A stretch of 64,000 nt of DNA from Plantago ovata. Taxonomy: Eukaryota; Streptophyta; Magnoliopsida; Lamiales; Plantaginaceae. Under the pieces are notes generated by a model that made no database searches, was not told the DNA's origin, and worked only from the letters and a program-made list of their open reading frames with translations. This document shows positions 55,919 through 64,000 of this stretch, piece by piece (position 1 is the stretch's first letter; every line of letters starts with the position of its first letter). The stretch is taken from contig CM051455.1 in assembly GCA_028274465.1 (NCBI GenBank), positions 71,840,985 to 71,904,984 of the forward strand, written 5' to 3'. The translations under genes were made by a program, and so were the position numbers.

Positions 55919-57988
55919 GAAACCGAGTCCACTTTTCGGAGAATGCTGAGCTTTGGTCTCAGCAACCTTACTTGATTCAGGTTTGTCAGCAAAGGTCTTC
56001 TGATTACTTTTAGTAATCTTGCCTTTTGACTTAACAAATTGATTTTCAGCAACTTCTTTGGCGGAATACTTTACAGCATCCTTTTTCTTTACAGTTTGCT
56101 TTTCAACAACCTGTTTTCCTTTTAAAGTCTTGTTACTTGGAGTAGCAACAGCGGGCTTTACGGTCATAGGTACTTGATTGCATTTTTCAACAACCTTAGA
56201 TTGACCACACTGATAGAGTTCTGATTGTCCACTATCAGTAGCACGTACAAAGGAAATTGGTGATTTGTCTTTACTCAAGATTATTACGTCATCACCTTCA
56301 TACACTGCACCTAAACCTTCTTTCTGAGATGGATATCTCAGATAAGAGTTTAGTTCAGTCAGCGTATTACTTGTATCAGCATAAGATTTGAAATTGATTT
56401 TCATCTTTTTCATTTCTTGGATTTCAGCAAGTAACTTTAGAATTGAGGACTGATCTTCTTCCAATTCTATTGCAATCTGAGAATTCTTCTCTGTAGCTTC
56501 AGCAATCAACTTCTTAAGATGCACTATTTCAGCATCTTTCTTTTATGTCTCTTCCTTCAGCAAGACATACTTTTCAGTGGTCTTCTTGGTCAGAGTCTCA
56601 ACATTCTGTAGTTTCTCTTGCTGTTTGCTCAGAGTTTTCTCAAATCTTACGATTTCTCCTTGAATCTTGTCAAGGTCAATTTTGTCTTCACTTTCTAAGT
56701 CAGAGTCAGAGGTAGGACTGTTTACCTGACCGGCCATGAGGCAGAACTCATAGTTTGACACATCTGGATAATCTTCCATGGCTATTCCACAAACTTCCTT
56801 GCCAATCTCTACGTCAAGAGTGGCTTCTTCATCTTCAGTGTCAGAGCTTTCTTCCTCAATGTCTTCGGAGCTAGTTTCAAAGCACAACGCATCAATTTTT
56901 GCTTGAAGCTTCTTCTTTTCTTCAACAATAAAAGCTCTTTTGAACTTCTTCTTCTTTTCAGCAGATTTACCTTTCAGCAAAGGACAATTTGCTTTGAAGT
57001 GTCCAGGCTTTTTGCAGTAAAAACAGAGATCATTTCCAACTGCTGGTTCTTCTAATGAGTTTGCGTGCTGAGCTTGCTTGTTCAGCGTGCTAGCCTCATT
57101 CTTGTACTTATGGTAGTTGTTACCAAGATGCTTTTTCAGCTTCTCTTATGCTTTTCGCCTTTCAAGTTCCTTACTGATGAATTTCTTCATGTTTTTAACA
57201 ACTAAAGCATTTTCATCAGCGGGTTGTTTATCATTCTTCTTTTCAGAAGATGACGGCTTTGCAGCAAGAGCAATGTTTTGCGATTTTTCATCAAACACAT
57301 TTTCTCTTTGCTTTGTCTCGTAGTTGACAGTAGCAAGATGAGAGAACAACTCTGTAGGTGTGATGTCTGGCATTCGTTGATTGTAGTAGAAATTCTGAGT
57401 GTGGGTCCATTCTTGATTCAGACTTCTGATGATGGTTTTCACCTTCTCAAAATCTGAGTAAAGATTTCCAACTCCCAAGGCGGCCATCTCACTAACTCGA
57501 GTTGTGAATCTGAAGTCCAAGTCTTCCAGTGACTCATTTGTGCCTTGTTTAAAGTTCTGGAACTTAAACTTCAGCACTTCGAGTTTATTTTCCTTGCTTT
57601 TGTCAGATCCAGCACAAAGATCTTGAACCGTTTTCCAAGCTTCCTTAGTAGTTTTGGAACCCCACAGTTTGCACTGTATAGTATCCGGAGTTGATCGAAT
57701 GATGATGTTTCTTGCTTGGCCGTGAAGACGGAATCTCTTGGCTTCGTCGGAAGTGCATTCCTCTCTTGGTTTTGGAATGACAGTATCAACTGGTTCGTCT
57801 AAGATAGTTTCCTTTCCAGCTTCAGTGGTTTTGTGAGGAAAACTTCTCTCAACCTTAGTGATCTTGATAGGTCCATCATTAATGACATTAACCATCTCAT
57901 CACTAATGGCCTCAAGATGTAGCATCATGTTGTTTCGCCATTTTTCGTACTTTTCCAGCTTCAGCAAGGGAGCGTCTCCTAAAGACAT
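55919..57988 (-). pseudogene. Element C: gag, 5' part
   Basis: Starts MSLGDAPLLKLEKYEKW at 57988 and is open for 280 codons (to 57146, TAA where others have a sense codon). It continues in pieces through the zinc knuckle (about 57030-56975), the acidic segment (56980-56543) and the coiled coil and basic tail (56524 onward), until cut by the B2 LTR at 55919. The rest of C is not in the window; it was lost with the B2 3' end. Confidence 0.88.
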
Positions 57989-58085
57989 CCTGTCAGCAAA
58001 AGACTACAAAACTTATCAAGTGAGAGTGATTTGCGGAAAGAACCTAAGGGGATCTAGGTTCAGTGCTGAAGGTTAAAGAACCTCC

Positions 58086-58098
58086 AGCTCTGATACCA
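58086..58098 (-). promoter_or_regulatory. Primer binding site of element C
   Basis: TGGTATCAGAGCT on the minus strand, two bases from the LTR. Initiator Met type. Confidence 0.88.
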
Positions 58099-58100
58099 CT

Positions 58101-59656
58101 TGTTGGTCCCTTTAAACAACAAGAAAAGAATAGAGGGGGGGGGGGTGAATAGTCTTTTCAAACTTTCATCGTTTAAAAACTTTCTCAGCAAGGACTTATT
58201 ACATTTCAGTAATGAGTTTGTTGATACTTAACTTTCTCAGCAAGTGCAAGTTACTTTACAGTAACGAGTTTTGATGATAGTTTAAAATCAGAGAGCGGAA
58301 GTCGTTGATACAATAAGTGCTTTGTCATTAAGTGATATTTTCAGCAAGTGAACAGAGTGACTGTGTACAGATAGATATGCTTTGCTGAAAACTAAATATA
58401 GTAATTAAATCACACAAACAGATTTATAGTGGTATATGAGAGTGTCATACCACTTTGTTCTTTCTAGGACTGAATCCACTAAGACAAGTTTGAGGTTCCT
58501 TACAACACCTATCTAGAGCGATTCAACAAAAACAAAAGCACACTTGCTTCGTTTCCAACCTAACTAGAGAACGAAACCTTGTTCTCCACCAAAATTGGGA
58601 CTTTTAATCAGCAACACTATGCTCAATTAAGTTCCCCCTGAATTTCACGCCTGAAAGGGTGTATTTTCAGTTAGAGAGGTTTGGGATGAGATAACTTGAT
58701 TATAACTTATTCAGATACAACAAGTAATCTAAGAAACAAAACATTGAATACTTTTCAGTAAACAAGTTTGAATGTTTCTGGTGTCAAGACTTGTTCTTGT
58801 TCGAAAGAAAGAACACTTAACTAATTTCTTAGCCGTGTATGTTCTACTTCTTCACAAGTAGCTTTTTCAAGCTTTAAGTCTTGGAACGGATCAATGGCAG
58901 TAAAGAGTGTTTGAAGGGTATGTGAGTTTAAGCACAAGTGAGAGTTTGATCACGTTGTTGACACTTCAACTCTTTGCCGTATGACCTCTATTTATAGTGA
59001 ATCAAGGGAGCCGTTTGAATTTCAAATTCTAAGGCTTTCTTCCTTAAGATGTCACTGTCTTGCTTTTGTACTTTCAACAGCGTCCTTTATTTGTCTTCTA
59101 ATCTTCATGTCCTTCGCGTGCATGCTTTGCATTTAATGTTCATTTGAATGAGATTCAAACATGAACGTTGGAGCGCAAATGCAAGTACTTTCAACAAGGA
59201 GGTCACATATGTTTTTCAGCAAGTGGTCAGTCTCAGTTTCAGCAAGCACAACCAACTCTGTCGTTTAGATTTTCACTTATGCAAGCTGTTGCAGAAGTTT
59301 CCACTTTCTGAGCAACATGTGCCTTTGTAGATACCAGTCTTCAGAAATCTTGTAGTCTTCAGTCTTCGAATTCTTCAAGTTTCTGAACGGTTCTAAATGC
59401 TTCAATAGTTTGTTTGTGTAAACAAAGTACATCATCAGCTTATGCTTCAATAGGTTGTTTTTCTTTTCAAAAAACAAGATACATCATAAGCGGTAAAAAC
59501 ACCTATTTAGCACCTACTCTAAGTCTTCAGCAAACGTTCCTCTTTTACAATGTCCTCTAAATTCCTAAATTCCTATGGACCTTAAGAGTACTAGTTACTG
59601 GACTTTCCTTAATTTAGAATGGTTAATTGCTCATCAAAATTACAAGTTTCCTAACA
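58101..59656 (-). repeat. 5' LTR of element C
   Basis: 1556 bp with the same ends as the B2 LTR. A TATAAATA box (minus) is at about 58989-58998 and there is an 11-G tract on the + strand. The next five bases outside, GTAAT (59657-59661), should be one copy of its TSD; the other copy is not in the window. Confidence 0.92.
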
Positions 59657-59856
59657 GTAATCATCCTCGTTGCTCAACAAAGGTTCGTAAGGCTGAACCC
59701 CTGAATTAGAATTGGCTTGTGTTAATTAAACATTTATACGAATATTTATTAATGTAATAATTATGCTTACTCAATAGTTTTTCTCTGAATGCACGCCTGG
59801 AGAACAATGCAGAACTATGGGCCACTTCCTCTTCGTCATCAAAAGTCAAGCGCTCA

Positions 59857-60087
59857 GGCACATGTCACAAATAAGTTCTCACGTCCAATCCAGTGGAACG
59901 TCAGCTCTTCCTACAGCTTGATGTCATACCTAACCATGAAATCTGCCCAACCTTTTGCCAAGTAGTGTGAGCAATTTCTAGCCTCAACTTGAACCTCATT
60001 CTGAAGCATATCCTCTGCCCATATATATAGCTTTCGGGAGACACGTGGGAAGTAGATTTTCAGGAAATCGGACGGTATGGCCAATAA
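59857..60087 (-). pseudogene. B3-domain (REM-like) protein fragment
   Basis: The minus strand reads LAIPSDFLKIYFPRV, then VEARNCSHYLAKGWADFM, then TFHWIGRENLFVT. This order (Ile-Pro-x-x-Phe, then Gly-Trp-x-x-Phe, then a final Phe-x-Val strand) is that of the plant B3 DNA-binding domain. An in-frame TAG (about 59919) breaks it, and no start or flanking exon is evident. It is probably a relic of a host REM-type gene. The first clear non-retrotransposon DNA in the window. Confidence 0.5.
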
Positions 60088-60265
60088 AGGTTACATATAA
60101 ATATTAGAAAATAAATAGGGAACACAAATCCACACAGTACAGCCTGATGAATGGTAATCTTCAAGAAGAGAATGGGCACAACATGCTAGTATAACCAAAA
60201 AACAGTTATCTACTTGTAACAAAATACTTTAACAACCAATGATCAGTTGTCTGAGCATTGTCGGT

Positions 60266-61603
60266 GGATAACATGTGCTGCACTTGTCTGAGCAACGTCG
60301 GTGGAGACGCATGTGGTTGAATGTAAGTCTTAATGATCATATGGATAAATATTTAACGTAAGTGTTCCTGCTACTGGAGAATTAAGAGCGTACGTCTTCA
60401 CGACACATAGCATGCAATTGAGAACGTAAGTACTCTTTAGAATACATTGCAACACAGAACAACGTAAGTCATGTTGGAACACAACAATTGACTTGTGAGA
60501 CTCATATGGTGGAAAAATAGCCAAAAGAAAATCCCGACTCCATAATCGTGTTCGTCATCCCATAAAATGGTAGCATGCAAATTTTCATGCCAATCGGACA
60601 CCCAGTTCATGTACTAGGAGCCACCAGCAAAGTGCCTAGGGACTTTGGCCGGGCGTTGTCCCGAGAGTGCCTAGGCACTTGGCTAAGAGCTCTCGGCCAA
60701 GTGCATGGACGCTGTGCCGAGAGTGCCTACGCACTTGGCCGGGCTCTTGGCCGAGAGCTCTCGTCCAAGCGCCCGAGAGCAACCGGCCAAGTGCCTGGGC
60801 ACTGTGCCGAGAGTGCCTAGGCAATTGGCCGAGAGCTTTCGTCCATGTGCCCGAGAGCACTCGGCCAAGTGCCTGGGTGTTGTGCCTGGAGTGCCTAGGC
60901 ACTTGGACAAGAGCTCTCGTCCAAGCGGTCGAGAGCACCCGGCCAAGTGCCCGGGCGCTGTGCCTAGAGTGCCTAGGCACTTGGCGGAGAGCTCCCGGAC
61001 AAACACCCAGGGACTTGGCCAGGAGCTCCCGTCCAAGCGCCCTAGAGCATCCGGCCAAGTGCCCGGGCGCTTGGCCGAGAGCTCTTGGCCAAGTGCCTAG
61101 GCACTTGGGCATGCCTGGGCGCTTGGCCGAGAGTTCTCGGCCAAGTGCCTAGGAACTTGGGCGAGCACTTGGCCGAGAGCTCCCGGCCAAGCGCCCAGGC
61201 ACTTGGCCTGGAGCTCCTGGCCAAGCGCATAGGCACTAGGCCGAGAGCTCTCGTCCAAGCGCCCGAGAGCACCCGGCCAAGTGCCTAGGCTAGAAGAATT
61301 ACTTTCATTCCACTAGATGAGTCTCACAAGTCTACTTCACTATATCATCAACACTTACATTATACCACATGATTCTCACATGTCAATTGCTATGTTCCAA
61401 CAGGGTTTACGTTGTTCTGTGTTGTTGTGTATTCTAAAGACTGCTTACGTTCTCATTTGCATGTTATATATCGTGAAGACATACGCTCTTAATTTGCCAG
61501 TAACACGATACGTAAAAAATTTCTCCATATCATCATTAAGACTTACATTCAACCACATGCGTCTCCACCGACGTTGCTCAGACAAGTGCAACACATGTTA
61601 TCC
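60266..61603. mobile_element. Foldback-type element with long inverted repeats
   Basis: A left arm (60266-60513) and right arm (61309-61603) are inverted copies of each other. GGATAACATGTG at the left end matches CACATGTTATCC at the right, and the arms share GACGCATGTGGTTGAATGTA. The right arm has an extra internal repeat of about 45 bp, and the left outer edge has a second copy of the TTGTCTGAGCAxxGTCGGTGG motif. Between them is a GC-rich minisatellite. No transposase frame is present. No clear TSD was found, so the exact ends are uncertain. Possibly a non-autonomous MULE or foldback element. Confidence 0.75.
60624..61292. repeat. GC-rich self-complementary minisatellite
   Basis: Units of about 78 bp (GAGAGCAxxCGGCCAAGTGC at 60774, 60852 and 60930, then a more irregular array). 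Each unit combines GAGAGCTCTC, CTTGGCCGAG and TGCCTAGGCA, all palindromic, so the strand can fold into many hairpins. Overlapping open frames on both strands are by-products of the repeat. Confidence 0.88.
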
Positions 61604-61867
61604 AAACCATGTTTTTCACCCTAAACACTAAACTCTATGCCCTATTCCCTATGCCCTAACCTCCAAAAAGTTTCAATTCCCCCCCCCCCCCTTGTAATTT
61701 TTTTTTCATTTCCCTCCCTCCTTCCCTTTTCAATTTTTTTTAACTATTTACAAATTTGAATTTGCGTTTCATCTTCCTTGTTAACTTCTCCTCCCTGTGG
61801 TTTTCTGCCGTCAGCACACAACGACGATTAACCCTAGTCGATTACCGATTGGCCGACTTCTCTGGCG
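61604..61867. other. Spacer with C run
   Basis: AT- and pyrimidine-rich DNA with a run of about 12 C (61681-61692) followed by TTCC-rich sequence. It could be the 5' leader of the following ORF, but no TATA box is convincing. Confidence 0.35.
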
Positions 61868-62359
61868 ATGAAGGAGAATTGGATCTCTGATTCGAGCGAT
61901 GACAGTGAAGGGTATGGTAGTTCGATGAATACAGAGTCTTCATCTGACTATGATCAACGATTGGAGGAGTATGAGGACAGGATTGAAGAACTTGAGGATC
62001 AATTGTTCTATAGCGATTGTCTGATAGTGGAGAACGCCATGGCAAAGGAATTGATGAAAGTGAAAGAGGAAGAACTTGCAGTAGTGGCAGAGGAGACAAA
62101 AACAAAACTTTACGTGACTGATTCTGAACATGTTGATGATTATGATAACTTGGATGACTATGAGGAAAGGGAGTGCCATTGCAGTGAAAGATTGAGGAAG
62201 CTTGAGTATCGAATTAGCAAATTCGACGATCGCTTTCAAGAGCAAATGTTTCTTGGTTGGATAGCTGAATTGGAAAAAAGAAGAATAGAAGAAAGAGGAG
62301 ATGAAACAAATGAGCATCGCCGGCGTTGCTCGTCACTTTCAGTGTTCCTCTATTTCTGA
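61868..62359 (+). CDS. Hypothetical acidic coiled-coil protein, 163 aa
   Basis: An open frame starting MKENWISDSSDDSEGYG. The first 30 residues are Ser/Asp-rich. Residues about 30-85 and 115-150 have Leu/Ile heptads with many Glu/Arg/Lys (RLEEYEDRIEELEDQLF) and likely form coiled coils. A Cys pair occurs in ECHCSERL. The last residues are Ser/hydrophobic. No transposon homology, signal peptide or membrane segment is seen. An AATAAA-like signal lies at about 62568. It is either a small host gene or the first exon of a longer one; I do not recognise the family. Confidence 0.45.
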   Translation: MKENWISDSSDDSEGYGSSMNTESSSDYDQRLEEYEDRIEELEDQLFYSDCLIVENAMAKELMKVKEEELAVVAEETKTKLYVTDSEHVDDYDNLDDYEERECHCSERLRKLEYRISKFDDRFQEQMFLGWIAELEKRRIEERGDETNEHRRRCSSLSVFLYF

Positions 62360-62814
62360 AAGTTCGCGCTCCGTAAGTTAGTGAGTATATCACATATGTG
62401 GTATTGTATTAGCTAGTTTTGTTTGGATGATTTTCAGGACTTTTCTTGGACAGATGTTTAGTTTCAATCAATGGAACAGTTTACTTATTTTAGATGCTTG
62501 ATCATGTCCAGTATGAATTACAGAAGACTGTGGCTTCCTATTGGGTTGTAATCTGCATCTTTATATGAAATAAAAAGAACATTCACTTGGTGAACTTTAA
62601 CATTTGAATTTGTCTATTACATTGGTTTTAAAAAGAAAAATGTGAACTGACTGCTGATGAAAGTAGTCTGGAATAACAATGATTTTGGGTTGGCAAGTAG
62701 TTCGAGAGCAAGATATTTGGAATAAAAAGGTGAAAAATCTTGAATAAATAAAAAAGCCACTAGTTGAGCATGGAATCTTTCCTGAACCATGTTTCTGGTG
62801 TACAAGAATATTAG
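62360..62814. other. AT-rich stretch downstream of the 163-aa ORF
   Basis: No supported gene. It includes a possible polyadenylation region (about 62560-62580) and then a degenerate beginning of the tandem array. Confidence 0.4.
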
Positions 62815-64000
62815 CCAAGTTCTTATAGCCTTTTGTAAGTTATATGCATGAAGTTTAGTTCATTTCCATTTGCAAAAACCAGAAAGTAGGAAGAAAATAT
62901 CGGGAAAAATCAGAGAAATGAGAAGAAAATCAGAGAAAAATATAAAATTCAACTACTATTTCACTGATTCTTCCAAGTAAACCTCTTCATGTGTATATGG
63001 ACTTTTCCCCAACTTCTTATAGACATTTTAAACTTATGTGAAACAAGTCTGGTTGATAACAAGATGGAGAACCAGAAAAATCTGAAAAATGATAGGAAAA
63101 TCAGAGAGAAATAGAAAACTGAACTACAGTTGCATTGATTCTTCACAAAGAACATCTTCTTCGGTTAATGGACAGTTTAACAAGTTCTATTATGCATTTT
63201 AGACTTATGTGCATTAAGTTTGGTAGATGAGGAGCTGGAAAACCATGAATTAGAGGACAATGAGAGGAAAATCAGTGAAAAATAGAAAAATCAACTACTA
63301 ATTCACTGAATATGCCAAGTAAACATCTTCATGTGTATATGGACTTTTCCCTAACTTCTTACAGACAATATAAACTTATTTCAGACAAGTTTGGTTGATA
63401 ACAAGATGGAGAACCAGAAAATATAGAAAAATGAGAGGAAAATCAGAGAGAAATAGAAAAATCAACTACAATTGCATTGATTCTTCACAAAGAACATCTT
63501 CTATTAATAGACAGTTTAACAAGTTCTATTATGCATTTTAGACTTATGTGCATCAAGTTGGGTAGATGAGGAGCTGGAAAACAATGAATTACAGGAAAAT
63601 GAGAGGAAAATCAGAGAAAAATAGAAAAATCAACTACTATTTCCCTGATTCTGCCAAGTGAACCTCTTCATGTGTATATGGACTTTTCCCCAACTTCTTA
63701 TAGACATTTTAAACTTATGTGAAACAGGTCTGGTTGATAACAAGATGGAGAACCACAAAATAAAGATAAATGAGAGGAAAATGAGAGCTAAAAAGAAAAA
63801 TGAACTACAGTTATATTGATTCTTCACAAAGAACATGTTCTGATGTCAATGGACACTCTACCAAGTTATATTATGCCTTTTAGACTTGTGTGCATGAAGT
63901 TTGGTAGATAAGAAGCTGGAGAACTATAAGTTAGAAAACAATGATTCTGGGAGATCATAAATAATAGAAAACTGAACTACAACTACATTGATTCTGCCAA
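62815..64000. repeat. Tandem array, about 170-bp monomers in about 340-bp dimers (continues past the window)
   Basis: CTTCATGTGTATATGGACTT recurs at 62985, 63327 and 63666 (342 and 339 bp apart). Halfway between are related monomers with CTTCACAAAGAACATCTTC and GTGCATxAAGTTxGGTAGATGAGGAGCTGG. Both types share GAGAGGAAAATCAGAGAxAAATAGAAAA. So a monomer of about 170 bp alternates in two variants. The first, divergent monomer starts near 62815. The length is typical of plant satellite monomers. No coding sequence is supported. Confidence 0.85.

Noticed and set aside
60575-61288. Several overlapping Arg/Pro/Leu-rich frames of 70-160 codons on both strands
   Set aside because: All arise from the self-complementary GC-rich minisatellite, which lacks stops in many frames; no start context or domain supports them.
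1-64000. tRNA or rRNA genes
   Set aside because: No cloverleaf or rRNA core was recognised; the only tRNA-like matches are the short primer binding sites.

Overview
This window is plant nuclear DNA made almost entirely of LTR retrotransposons nested inside one another. Four lines of evidence point to a flowering plant, probably a dicot: initiator-Met-type primer sites on copia elements, a Tat-like Ty3/gypsy element with a second RNase H, a chloroplast psaA fragment, and a plant B3-domain relic. The species cannot be named from sequence alone. No intact cellular gene is certain. The only non-transposon reading frame of note is a 163-residue acidic ORF near the right end.

Base layer (1-44653). 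A decayed Sirevirus-like Ty1/copia element on the + strand (here 'P') starts left of the window. It is split into pieces: gag 1-1432 and 2691-3433, protease 17202-17634, integrase 23877-24450, integrase to RNase H 39283-41817, post-pol spacer 41818-42131 and 44178-44653. Six insertions break it, five of them transposons with readable target-site duplications (TSDs). They are solo LTR S1 (1433-2685); a complete minus-strand copy of the same family, 'M' (3459-17196); a second copia family, 'A' (17635-23871); a 14.8 kb Tat-like gypsy element, 'G' (24451-39277), whose 5' LTR holds solo LTR S2 (24498-25739); a chloroplast psaA fragment (about 41434-41597); and solo LTR S3 of the A family (42132-44172).

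Middle right (about 44654-59656). An inverted breakpoint joins P to a truncated minus-strand copy, 'B2' (to 55918). B2 had inserted into the gag of another minus-strand copy, 'C' (gag and 5' LTR, 55919-59656). The Sirevirus-like family is therefore present four times and has twice inserted into itself. Its layout is LTR of about 1.6 kb, Met PBS, gag with zinc knuckle, pol in a different frame, a 0.9 kb spacer with short palindromes, a purine tract and a 90-codon ORF, then a very large third ORF (1658 codons, uninterrupted in M) in the position of the Sirevirus env-like ORF.

Gypsy G has gag, protease, RT, two RNase H domains and integrase on the + strand, all broken by a few stops and frameshifts. 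A separate antisense, apparently spliced gene with its own TATA box lies between pol and the 3' LTR.

Right end (59657-64000). This holds a B3-domain pseudogene fragment, a foldback-type element (about 250-295 bp inverted repeats around a GC-rich self-complementary minisatellite), the 163-aa ORF, and the start of a tandem array with a monomer of about 170 bp in an alternating dimer of about 340 bp that runs off the window.
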